41,121 nt of DNA from a virus: positions 1-41,121 of the IMG/VR virus record IMGVR_UViG_3300036770_008701. One strand, given 5' to 3'. Position 1 is the stretch's first letter. Every line of letters begins with the position of its first letter. Positions 1 through 7,624 of the stretch are shown here, piece by piece. Position numbers and translations under genes: made by a program. The notes under the pieces are model-generated. The model searched no databases. It had not been told where the DNA came from and saw only the letters and a program-made list of their open reading frames with translations.

Positions 1-588
1 ATGGAAAAGACCATGCATCTCCGGTACTACCCGGCTCTCCTCTGCCGGTACGCCTATAGCGTGGGCCTGACGTTCGCGGAGCGCTGGCAGGCGCTCAGGC
101 GCGCCTTTGCAATCCCAATCGTGAACGGCCGGAACCGCGACCGTAGGTTGGCAGAGGTCATGTTCCTGGATAACCTTCCCCGGCATAACCCGGAATATTG
201 GCGACGGGACTCCGAAACGCGCTGGATCCTTCCGCTGAGCCACCGCCTGAAAGAGATTGTTCAGGCTTGGCAATCGAGCTTCACCGGCATGATGATGGAG
301 CCATCGCTGACGCTGGACCGTTTCGAGATCCGCGGCAGCCTTGCCTGTTTCAGCATGCTCGACATGCTGAACATCCAGCAGATTTGGGGTAACCGTGACG
401 ATAGCCAAAACTACTTCAGGGTGCCGGTCGGCACGGCGATCCATGACGAAGATTTGGCCGGAAAGCTGCTGGCCGAGTTGGTCAGTGGCGAGAAGGTACC
501 GGACGTCGATTTCGAATGGGCCCCAACGATTCTGATGACGTTCGATCTCAACTACAAGCGGCTGATCAATCGGATTGACTGGATGTGA
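1..588 (+). CDS. Hypothetical protein, probably host flank
   Basis: A 195-residue frame opening with ATG on the first base of the window and ending in TGA at 586-588, so a start further upstream cannot be excluded. I do not recognise a family. The protein is soluble-looking, rich in Trp, Arg and Leu, with no signal peptide, membrane segment or metal motif. It lies left of the truncated tRNA-Leu at 709-763. In the integration geometry I infer, that places it outside the prophage, on the displaced chromosomal side, and no phage gene overlaps or couples to it. It could also be cargo of an adjacent element. Confidence 0.6.
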   Translation: MEKTMHLRYYPALLCRYAYSVGLTFAERWQALRRAFAIPIVNGRNRDRRLAEVMFLDNLPRHNPEYWRRDSETRWILPLSHRLKEIVQAWQSSFTGMMMEPSLTLDRFEIRGSLACFSMLDMLNIQQIWGNRDDSQNYFRVPVGTAIHDEDLAGKLLAELVSGEKVPDVDFEWAPTILMTFDLNYKRLINRIDWM

Positions 589-708
589 CGGCAGCCAAGG
601 CCAAGCCTCGATATATGCTGGTGAGCGTCGATATGCTATGTACCCCCCATAACATATGGTTTCCTGAGTGCGCTAATTGGTTGCCGTCACAACGGAGAGT
701 GAAAAATT

Positions 709-763
709 TGGTGCTCGCTACCGGACTCGAACCGGTACGCCCCGGAGGACAACAGATTTTAAG
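709..763 (-). other. Attachment site: 3' part of tRNA-Leu(UAA)
   Basis: Read on the minus strand this starts in the anticodon loop (CTTAAAA, anticodon UAA), continues through the 3' anticodon stem, a long class II variable arm, the T stem-loop (ACCGG-TTCGAGT-CCGGT), the acceptor strand AGCGAGC, discriminator A and an encoded CCA. The 5' half (acceptor 5' strand, D arm, anticodon 5' stem) is absent, and homology stops at about 763, so this is not a working tRNA. Tyrosine integrases commonly use tRNA 3' ends as attB. The fragment's 3' end points left, so the reconstituted intact tRNA should lie at the other prophage end, past the integrase. The exact crossover cannot be set from one end. Confidence 0.85.
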
Positions 764-867
764 TGTGGCATCAATTGTTTATTATCAATAACTTAGCGCC
801 GAATGTATGTGCTGGATATGCGTCACATGTGCGCTAGCGGGTGGCGGCCCGCAGCACGTCGGCTGTA

Positions 868-1053
868 TCAGCCCTTGGCGGCGATGCCGGCGCGCACCGT
901 GGCGCCGAGAATGCCGGTCACCCCGAGTTGCAACGCATCAACCAGGCCGATATCACCCACCAGGTAGGATGCGGCGGCACCGATGACAGTAACGCCGGCG
1001 GTGATATAGGTACGCTTTCCGGCAAGATGTCCGCCGGTCAACAGCTTCTTCAT
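868..1053 (-). CDS. Small membrane protein, putative holin
   Basis: A 61-residue protein with a basic N-terminus (MKKLL) and two short hydrophobic Gly/Ala-rich stretches at about residues 15-33 and 36-58. It is the last gene of the leftward late operon, and its ATG overlaps the endolysin stop as ATGA at 1050-1053. Small size, membrane character and immediate coupling to a muralytic enzyme suggest a holin or pinholin, which would permeabilise the inner membrane to release or activate the endolysin. No holin family was recognised by sequence, so the role is inferred from context. Confidence 0.6.
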   Translation of the reverse strand: MKKLLTGGHLAGKRTYITAGVTVIGAAASYLVGDIGLVDALQLGVTGILGATVRAGIAAKG

Positions 1054-1631
1054 GATGGTGTCTTTCGGTTGGCGCGGTCCAGGGCGTCCGCGAGGTCATC
1101 GATATCCTTCATCGCGCGGTCTAACCAGCCGCCGATAAACAAGGCCTGGTCCTTGACTTTCTGTCCCGCTTTGCGGGCGTTGGCGTTGGCCTGCACAACG
1201 GCGCCATGGGCGCGCACGCGCGCGGCGGTGAAGCGCAGGCGAATGACATTCGCTGGCGCGGCATTCACCACGGCCAGCGTGCGGGGGCCGATGATGCCAT
1301 CGACCGTGACGCCAACCGCCTGTTGCAACCACCGCGCCGCCGTGGGCTGGCCCAACAGGACGCCGGCATCAATGACGGCATGGCGTAAGGCGGGGTCCGC
1401 GATCTGATCGAACCTCGGACCCCGCACATACTGCTGTGCATAGATGTCCCGCACCTCCGCCTCTGTCAGCGCTTCCACCTCTGCCGCCGTCACGGGCCGC
1501 CCGCGCCATGCGGACAGGGTGGCGAGCGTGATGCCGCCCTTCGTGGGGCCGCCTTTATCGGCCGGGTGGTTGGTGTATTTGGGCCATCCTTCCCGCCGCA
1601 TCACCTCGCTGATCAGGTCATGTTCGTTCAT
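1050..1631 (-). CDS. Endolysin, GH108 family N-acetylmuramidase
   Basis: About 193 residues. The N-terminus holds the GH108 signature, Glu-Gly-Trp around residues 15-17 followed by NHPADKGGPTKGGIT; the Glu in the EG motif is the expected catalytic acid. The C-terminal half resembles the peptidoglycan-binding domain paired with this fold (a QQAVGVTVDGIIGPRT segment). It would cleave the glycan backbone of murein at lysis. No signal peptide is visible, so export should depend on the holin-like neighbour. Possible starts are GTG 1640, ATG 1637 and ATG 1631. I chose 1631 because a GGAG sequence lies 8 bases upstream of it but only 2 upstream of 1637. The gene carries a copy of the 15-bp palindrome at 1239-1253. 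Confidence 0.9.
   Translation of the reverse strand: MNEHDLISEVMRREGWPKYTNHPADKGGPTKGGITLATLSAWRGRPVTAAEVEALTEAEVRDIYAQQYVRGPRFDQIADPALRHAVIDAGVLLGQPTAARWLQQAVGVTVDGIIGPRTLAVVNAAPANVIRLRFTAARVRAHGAVVQANANARKAGQKVKDQALFIGGWLDRAMKDIDDLADALDRANRKTPS
1239..1253. repeat. 15-bp palindrome, copy 1
   Basis: GCGAATGACATTCGC, a perfect palindrome with 7-bp arms and a central base, inside the endolysin gene. It encodes an Ala-Asn-Val-Ile-Arg stretch. Confidence 0.8.
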
Positions 1632-1636
1632 GGCCA

Positions 1637-1876
1637 TCACTCCGCCGATGTCGAAGCCTTGCGGCCCAACAGATGCTTCACGTCGCTGTGGATCTCATTA
1701 AGCTTCTCGTCCATGTGGTCCAGCCGCAGGCCCGCCGTCTCGCGCGGCATGTAGATTTTGGCGATCTCATCGCGCAGTGACGAAATCCGCCGATGCAACA
1801 CCTGGTGAGAGGTGCCGATCAGGCCAGCGACGGCAAGGGCGAAGCTGCCCAAGGCGATGATGTTATTGGCGTCCAA
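1637..1876 (-). CDS. Membrane-anchored coiled-coil protein, lysis cassette
   Basis: 79 residues: one N-terminal membrane segment (about 5-24) followed by a charged, heptad-like helix (about 28-72). The start is TTG at 1876, supported by AAGGAG six bases upstream. The stop overlaps possible endolysin starts, so the three lysis genes are coupled. This shape fits an inner-membrane spanin, a holin regulator, or DUF2730-like phage proteins; position before the endolysin favours a lysis role. No paired outer-membrane lipoprotein with a lipobox was found, so a complete two-component spanin is not shown. Confidence 0.6.
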   Translation of the reverse strand: MDANNIIALGSFALAVAGLIGTSHQVLHRRISSLRDEIAKIYMPRETAGLRLDHMDEKLNEIHSDVKHLLGRKASTSAE

Positions 1877-1886
1877 GGTCAGCTCC

Positions 1887-2435
1887 TTAATTCGGTGCGG
1901 TTGGCCAGATCACGTCATACGGATCGGGTTGGGCGGTGATGTCGCGAAGTGCCTGGCGGTACGTCTGCCAGGTCGCCCGCAGCTCGTCGGCCATGGGCGT
2001 GGATGGCAGGGCGGTCCAATCGCTGTCCGCCAGCAGCTGGTCACGCTGCCGGCGGATGCGTGCCCATCTGGCGGCAATGTCTGCCGCCACACGCTCGGGC
2101 GGCCATGGCTCCACGGTCCAGGTCCAGTGCCAGTGGCCATCTTGCGCGACGGTCCAGGACCAGTAGCGCTTTTCCTCAATCACCACTTCCTGGCCCAATA
2201 CCAGGTCATGGTGGCGCGGCACCGGCGGCGGCGTGCCGTCTTCGATGGGGGCAATCCCCAAGCTGTCAGCGGTCACGGTGCCGATGATACCGGCACCCCG
2301 CTGGCGGACCACATCGATGCCGACGATGGCGCCGTTGGCAATGTCGATATAGCTGGTGCCGACCATGGCTTTGCCGCGCGCGCGGATGGCGTCCATGTCC
2401 AGGATGTCGCCGTTTTCAATGTCGATGTAGGTCAT
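1887..2435 (-). CDS. Tail fibre assembly chaperone-like protein
   Basis: 182 residues. The C-terminal 70 or so match the style of phage tail assembly chaperone domains: RRQRDQLLADSDWT, then WQTYRQALRDI and a final P-x-D-V-x-WP-x-x-P. Such proteins help fold or trimerise tail fibres and usually sit beside them, as here, next to the tailspike. The N-terminus contains two tandem copies of a roughly 25-residue unit (YIDIENGDILDMDAIRARG and YIDIANGAIVGIDVVRQRG), an internal duplication that may form an interaction arm. Starts with ATG, 12 bases after the tailspike stop. Confidence 0.7.
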   Translation of the reverse strand: MTYIDIENGDILDMDAIRARGKAMVGTSYIDIANGAIVGIDVVRQRGAGIIGTVTADSLGIAPIEDGTPPPVPRHHDLVLGQEVVIEEKRYWSWTVAQDGHWHWTWTVEPWPPERVAADIAARWARIRRQRDQLLADSDWTALPSTPMADELRATWQTYRQALRDITAQPDPYDVIWPTAPN

Positions 2436-2447
2436 GATTGATGGCCC

Positions 2448-4388
2448 TCACAGCTTGATATCGACATGCAACAGACAGGCGGTACCATTGCTGTTCGACA
2501 CCACCAACTGCCCGCTGTCCGCGTCGGCACCGTCCTGGATTACGAAGCTGACCCCGCTACCTGCAGGCACCGCCGAATGCACAACCGCCTGTTCCTTGGT
2601 GGCCGCCGCCCCCGTGGTACCCGTGAAGGATGCGATGAACCGCGCACCGCGCAGGGTATCGACGCGGGCATCCATGATCATGCTGATGGGCTTGTCCGGG
2701 CTGTTGCGCACCGTGACCGTATGCGACCCGCCCGCCGGCACGGTGGCAAGGTACGGCATGCTGTATCCGGCCGGGTGGCCAATAGCCAGACAGGATAGGG
2801 CCGATGCCTGCTTGACGCCTTCTTTCACCTGTTCGGTGATGGGGTGCCAGGATGCATATCCAAGTGACAGTTTGCCCGAGGTGCCGTAAGGCGCGATGGC
2901 CAGCCCGTCCAGGGTGCGGGCATCAGGGCCGGCTTGGTCGCATCGGATCATGATGACGACGCGGCATTGCTTGGACTGGCTATGGTAGGTCGCCGGATAC
3001 CAGTACTTCGTTGTTCCGCTGATCTTGATTTCACCGGGGTTCGCCGGCAGCGACACGTTGCGTTCCATCGTTGTGACGTAGGACAGGACAAGCGCCTGCT
3101 TTTCCGCAATACAGTCCGGGGTGCGGCGGATGTTCTGGCCGCTGAAGACGGTGCCGCCCTCGCACTCAATATATGGCCAGGCCCCCGACGGACGGGCAGG
3201 CACCGCCGGCTGATCAAAGAGACGGTGGCCACCCAACGGCTGCACCACCGACGTGCGTGCCGTTCCCGCCCCGCCGGTGGCGTCCACGGGTTCCGTGTAC
3301 CACCGGGTTTCATCGTCCACCGTACCCTGTTGAATATCAATCGTGGCAGGGGTCAGAACATGCACGCCGCGCCCGTCCACGGTTACCTTATTGTCGCTGT
3401 AGTTCGAAATGCGAACGCGCGTATCGAACCGGGGCGGAGCCTCACCGGCACCGGGTACGCGGGTGTGACCGGTCCAGATGATGGAGATGTCGCGGGTCTG
3501 CGCACCGGGATCGAACTGCACCCAGCTGTCAATATGGAGCAAGCCTTCAGGGGTTGTTGCGATATTGGTGCCACAACTCTCTGTCTCGCAGTTGTGGAAG
3601 GTGGCTTCGAATTCCTCGGTATAGGCACCAAATCGCAAGACGCCACGCGGTGCCGCTTCCCAATGGCAGTTGTCGAATTTCGGGAAGCCGCCGCAATTCA
3701 CCCAGTATGTGCCCCCGCCGTTGTGAAGACGGCAGTTGAACCACTGCATGAGGTTTGTAAAGACGCCTTCACCATACATGCTGTTTTCACAACGGTCCGT
3801 GTGGATGTCGGTGAACAGCATTCGACCTAAGAAACCATGCGGATCGATATTCTTGGTCGCCGGTCGCCGCACCAGCGCTGTGGCGTTGGTCCAGCCTGCA
3901 AAGGAAAGGCCTCTAAAGCTCCACATGTTTGGATAGCTGAACGTACGGGCTTCATCGATATCGACGTAAATGCCCGTCGGGATTGCCCCCAACGCACCCT
4001 TATTGTGGATAGCCAGCCCCTCGACCCTTAACTGATCGTGCTTGTTGCTGCCCAGCGGAATGCGGATGCCATCTGTTCCGTCGAAGATAAGGCGCACCCC
4101 GGCGCGGGACTGGTCAAAGCGCTCGCAGACACCGCTGCCGCGCCCAATCATTTGGAACTGCTTCCAATCATTAGGCAGGCTGACAGAGCGGGAACTGAAA
4201 TATCCCACGAACTCCGACACCTCATCAGGCTCCGGCGCGGAGAAGATCAACTGCCGCTTCAAGCGGACGGCGTCTCGGATCAGATCATCCAGAGCATCCG
4301 CATTGTCGGTGACACCGTCCCCGGTCAATTCCTCCGCTGCATGGATTTCCAGCGCGTCGAACTGACGCGTGCGACCGGGGCGTTTCAT
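2448..4388 (-). CDS. Tailspike with pectate-lyase-like beta helix
   Basis: 646 residues. The N-terminal part has the usual opening of Pectate_lyase_3 folds (GDGVTDNADALDDLI, about residues 23-37), followed by repetitive short strands rich in Asn, Gly and aromatic residues typical of a right-handed parallel beta helix. Such phage proteins bind and often cleave capsular or O-antigen polysaccharide. No catalytic residues can be assigned from sequence. The ATG overlaps the stop of the tail fibre gene as ATGA (4385-4388), so both adhesins are made from the same message. The N-terminus lacks an obvious T7-gp17 anchor, so it may attach to the larger fibre rather than directly to the tail. Confidence 0.8.
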   Translation of the reverse strand: MKRPGRTRQFDALEIHAAEELTGDGVTDNADALDDLIRDAVRLKRQLIFSAPEPDEVSEFVGYFSSRSVSLPNDWKQFQMIGRGSGVCERFDQSRAGVRLIFDGTDGIRIPLGSNKHDQLRVEGLAIHNKGALGAIPTGIYVDIDEARTFSYPNMWSFRGLSFAGWTNATALVRRPATKNIDPHGFLGRMLFTDIHTDRCENSMYGEGVFTNLMQWFNCRLHNGGGTYWVNCGGFPKFDNCHWEAAPRGVLRFGAYTEEFEATFHNCETESCGTNIATTPEGLLHIDSWVQFDPGAQTRDISIIWTGHTRVPGAGEAPPRFDTRVRISNYSDNKVTVDGRGVHVLTPATIDIQQGTVDDETRWYTEPVDATGGAGTARTSVVQPLGGHRLFDQPAVPARPSGAWPYIECEGGTVFSGQNIRRTPDCIAEKQALVLSYVTTMERNVSLPANPGEIKISGTTKYWYPATYHSQSKQCRVVIMIRCDQAGPDARTLDGLAIAPYGTSGKLSLGYASWHPITEQVKEGVKQASALSCLAIGHPAGYSMPYLATVPAGGSHTVTVRNSPDKPISMIMDARVDTLRGARFIASFTGTTGAAATKEQAVVHSAVPAGSGVSFVIQDGADADSGQLVVSNSNGTACLLHVDIKL

Positions 4389-7300
4389 GGTGCTTCTCCC
4401 AGGGATGTTTCCAATGCCTCAACCCGCGCGGCCAGAAACTTGACGGCGCCAATCAGCATCGGCACGAACTGCTCGTATCTAAGGTGCTGCATGCTGTCGG
4501 GATCGCTGGCGTTCTCCAGCCCCCACAGCGCCAAATCGCGGGTCGGGAAAACTGTTGTCAGGCCGGCGCGCACATTCTGGGCGATCAAGCCAGCGTGCCA
4601 GCGCACCCCTGTGCGCTGCTCTTCAATGGGTACAAGAACCGGCACCGTTCGGATTGACTTTTCGCCCGTCAATGGATCGGTCTCTTCGACCTCTTCCACC
4701 GCCTCGGCGTAGCCCGTCGTCCGTCGCCCCGCGTCTGCCAGGCGGTACATGCTGGGCTGTAGCAAGTCCAGGAAGGCCGCCGCGTCTTCATTGGAAATCG
4801 GCTGGATATCCAGCTTCTTGCGCTCATCCGACGAGACATTGGGGGAGTTGGTCAGATAGACATCACGGATACGGATATCTGCGACACCAAGATCAAGGGC
4901 GCCGGGAACCTCCGGTCGCAAATGGAAAGCATAGCTGCCATTGCCATCAATGCTCCATCGGTTGGCCCCGCCAACCTGGAACTGGATAGGGCCTAGCGCC
5001 CGGTTGCGCAGGGCAACCACTGCGACGCCGGGATTGGCCGTGCCGATACCGCTGTCGATGTAATGGGAACCTGGATAGCCGGCGGCACTGTCGCCCGCTC
5101 GCTGTGTCAACGTCCCGGCATAGACGCCTGGGCCATTGGCCGCAGCCACGATAATGTTGATATCACCGCTGGCTCCTGCGGGGCTGGCACCGGACCCGAT
5201 ATTGACCGCGCCGCCGGTGGCGGTGCCGGTGGCGGCACCCGCAAACAGGTTGCCGCCGCCCCCCGGCATATTGATCCCAACACCCGCCGATCCGATGACG
5301 CCGGCGGTGGCACCGGCTCCATTCGACGGCAGTGACGCCCGCACAAAGGCCGGGCCGCCATTGCCCGATATGGCGCCCGCCCGCCCCCCAAAAATGTGGG
5401 TAGCCAGCCCATTGCTGTTGTCGGTTGGGGGGGCGCCCGCACCGAAACCCAGGGCGGTGGCGGACACGCGGAAGAATGACATCTCGAAACCGTCGAGTGT
5501 CAGGCCTAACACACTGGCGCCTGCCAGCGCATCGGCGCGGCTGGATGGGTAGAACCCCATGGCGCCGCTGCCGATCTGCAATCCAGGTGCCTGCTGATTG
5601 CCCGCCGGTGCCGTCCAGACATAGCCCTGCTGGGCATTGCGCAGATTAGTGGCCAAGCTGCCGGACAGGAGGGTCGCGCGGTTGGTATTGATCCAACTAT
5701 CGATCAATCCGCCGCCTGCACTTTTGATGACGGCTGGCCCGGTATAGCTGCAGAATGCCGTGCATTCGAGCGCCGCAACGGTGGCCCCTGCCGCAATCCA
5801 GAACAATGGATCGTCGGCATCCCCCGCAATCTCTATCACCGATTGGCCGGAATTTGCGTGGAAGGCAACCATGGCATCCAAGGCCACGGTCGGCGATGTC
5901 TGGTTTTCGAACCGCAGCCCATGCACATTTACGCGCGCACCGGCCCCCATCACATGCACGATGGCCTTGGCCCCACCGCCTGGCCCCATCGCCGGCACGG
6001 TGGTGCCATGCGCTGCCATGTACCCGCCCCAGATATTCAGCAGGACGGCGGGACCGCCGTAGAACAGGATTGCGGCATCGCTGGTCTGGATATTCACATG
6101 ATCCAGGCTGCCCAACGTGAAATCCGTCATCGCGGAAATGGCCTGGAATTTCGACGCAACACCGGCTGGCACAATGCCGACCTCCAGACCGACGCGCCCG
6201 AACAACTGACATCGTGTCAGGGTGGGAAGGTCGGTATTGGCGATGGTGATGCAGGGCCGTGCGACCGGCTCATTGGACTGGCGTTGCACCTGCACATCAA
6301 CGATCTGCGCTTCCGATCCTTCTGACCCTCCATCCACGGGCTTAGCAAAAAGAAAGGTCCGCGTGCTGGCACAGTCCGCCGCATGCTGGATGCACAGACC
6401 TCTCACCAGCGCCTGTGTATTCCCTGTCAGGTCAAATGCCGGGAACGCCTCCGTAAGCCGGACGTAAATCCATGTCGTGGTCGCACCCGCCCCGACAAGG
6501 TTAAGCCGGCCTGGCCCGCCGAACTCACCGCCCGCCGCCGCGAAGGTCAGATTGATGGAGCCGCTGACCTGCCAGGACCCGGCGGGCACAAACAGGCCTC
6601 GGATGAAGTTTTCCCGCGCATGTTCAGCCGCCAGATTGAGGGCTGCCGTAATGTCCGGGCCGGGGCCATAATGGAATTCCAGAATATTGAGCCCGCCGCC
6701 GCCAAACCGCTCACGCAGGGGTATCGGCACCGGCCCATCGGCCACCACCGACGCGTCGCTGGCATTGCCAATCGCGATGGCCGCTGCATCAACCGCTTGG
6801 TCTCGCGCTGCCCGGGCCTCATCCGCCGCGTCCTGCGCCGCCGTCGCCGATGCCGCCGCCTCCGCCGCATGCGCCCCCGCCACCGACAGGTTGTTACGCC
6901 CGACAATCACTGTCCCCCTGGGCGGGGCAGTCAGCATATGCAGGATGCCGCCGCCAAGCGTGTACGTGTCGAAGTCGATGAACAGCGTATCCGCCGCCAA
7001 CAGCAGGCTGGTCGATGCCGTCATATGCGCCCATTCGTCGGGCAGGTCGAAATCCTTCGCCACCCCATTGCCAACCCATTTATAACCCGCGGCGATGCTG
7101 GTGCCGACATAGGCACCATCAATGACCTGGGCGATCTGCTCCATGGTCACGGCACTGGCCGCCGGCTGGCCCTGAGCGTCGAAGGTCAGCAGCCGCCCCG
7201 CCCGGTCCACCGCACGCGGCAACGCGGCGATCTGCGCTTCCGTGATGGGCGCGGACAGGGTGCGGGCCTGTTCGCGCTGCATTTCCTGCGCCGTCATGGC

Positions 7301-7621
7301 ACCCCGATCCAGGGTCTTTTCCACCCGCTCCGTGGGCAGCTTTCCATCACTGGGGAGGCGCACCGGCTGCACCGGCCGCGTGGCCCGCATCAGGTGCCAT
7401 CGCTTGCCCGCCGCCGGCGCCGTCACTGCCATGACCTGGGCATTCACGGTCAATGCCGCCCAAGTGTAATGGGTGCCATCGTCCAGCCGGGTCAGGATGC
7501 CGCTGGCTAGATCCTCTTCCCACACGTCCACCCCGTCCAGGATGGGGAAATTGGTGTGAAAGATAGTGGTGATGCCGTCGCCATCATGCGCAATCTGGCT
7601 GGCCGTGACTTCAATGGCCAT
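4385..7621 (-). CDS. Tail fibre with C-terminal S74 chaperone domain
   Basis: 1078 residues. The first 125 or so resemble the virion-anchoring N-terminus of T7-type fibres (DGITTIFHTNFPI; DGTHYTW; an Arg-Pro-rich beta domain). An Ala-rich helical stretch and a long Gly-rich shaft with beta-helix character follow. The last ~149 residues (from about 930) are a Peptidase_S74 intramolecular chaperone: SSDERKK holds the Ser931/Lys936 dyad, and WHAGLIAQNV matches the family core. This domain directs trimer folding and then cuts itself off. The gene starts three bases after the stop of the ejection protein gene. Confidence 0.85.
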   Translation of the reverse strand: MAIEVTASQIAHDGDGITTIFHTNFPILDGVDVWEEDLASGILTRLDDGTHYTWAALTVNAQVMAVTAPAAGKRWHLMRATRPVQPVRLPSDGKLPTERVEKTLDRGAMTAQEMQREQARTLSAPITEAQIAALPRAVDRAGRLLTFDAQGQPAASAVTMEQIAQVIDGAYVGTSIAAGYKWVGNGVAKDFDLPDEWAHMTASTSLLLAADTLFIDFDTYTLGGGILHMLTAPPRGTVIVGRNNLSVAGAHAAEAAASATAAQDAADEARAARDQAVDAAAIAIGNASDASVVADGPVPIPLRERFGGGGLNILEFHYGPGPDITAALNLAAEHARENFIRGLFVPAGSWQVSGSINLTFAAAGGEFGGPGRLNLVGAGATTTWIYVRLTEAFPAFDLTGNTQALVRGLCIQHAADCASTRTFLFAKPVDGGSEGSEAQIVDVQVQRQSNEPVARPCITIANTDLPTLTRCQLFGRVGLEVGIVPAGVASKFQAISAMTDFTLGSLDHVNIQTSDAAILFYGGPAVLLNIWGGYMAAHGTTVPAMGPGGGAKAIVHVMGAGARVNVHGLRFENQTSPTVALDAMVAFHANSGQSVIEIAGDADDPLFWIAAGATVAALECTAFCSYTGPAVIKSAGGGLIDSWINTNRATLLSGSLATNLRNAQQGYVWTAPAGNQQAPGLQIGSGAMGFYPSSRADALAGASVLGLTLDGFEMSFFRVSATALGFGAGAPPTDNSNGLATHIFGGRAGAISGNGGPAFVRASLPSNGAGATAGVIGSAGVGINMPGGGGNLFAGAATGTATGGAVNIGSGASPAGASGDINIIVAAANGPGVYAGTLTQRAGDSAAGYPGSHYIDSGIGTANPGVAVVALRNRALGPIQFQVGGANRWSIDGNGSYAFHLRPEVPGALDLGVADIRIRDVYLTNSPNVSSDERKKLDIQPISNEDAAAFLDLLQPSMYRLADAGRRTTGYAEAVEEVEETDPLTGEKSIRTVPVLVPIEEQRTGVRWHAGLIAQNVRAGLTTVFPTRDLALWGLENASDPDSMQHLRYEQFVPMLIGAVKFLAARVEALETSLGEAP

Positions 7622-7624
7622 GGT

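Noticed and set aside
585-791. 68-aa open frame on the plus strand
   Set aside because: It reads through the antisense of the tRNA-Leu fragment (the ATGLEPVRPGGQQ stretch is the usual artefact of a translated tRNA), has no good ribosome site and ends in AT-rich noncoding DNA.
838-867. Rho-independent terminator after the holin gene
   Set aside because: A short GC stem (GCGGG...CCCGC) is possible but is not followed by a T run.
868-1876. Complete Rz/Rz1 spanin pair
   Set aside because: Only one membrane-anchored coiled-coil protein is present, and no nested lipoprotein with a lipobox Cys was found.
4385-7621. Diversity-generating retroelement target in the tail fibre
   Set aside because: No reverse transcriptase gene and no adenine-biased template/variable repeat pair was seen.
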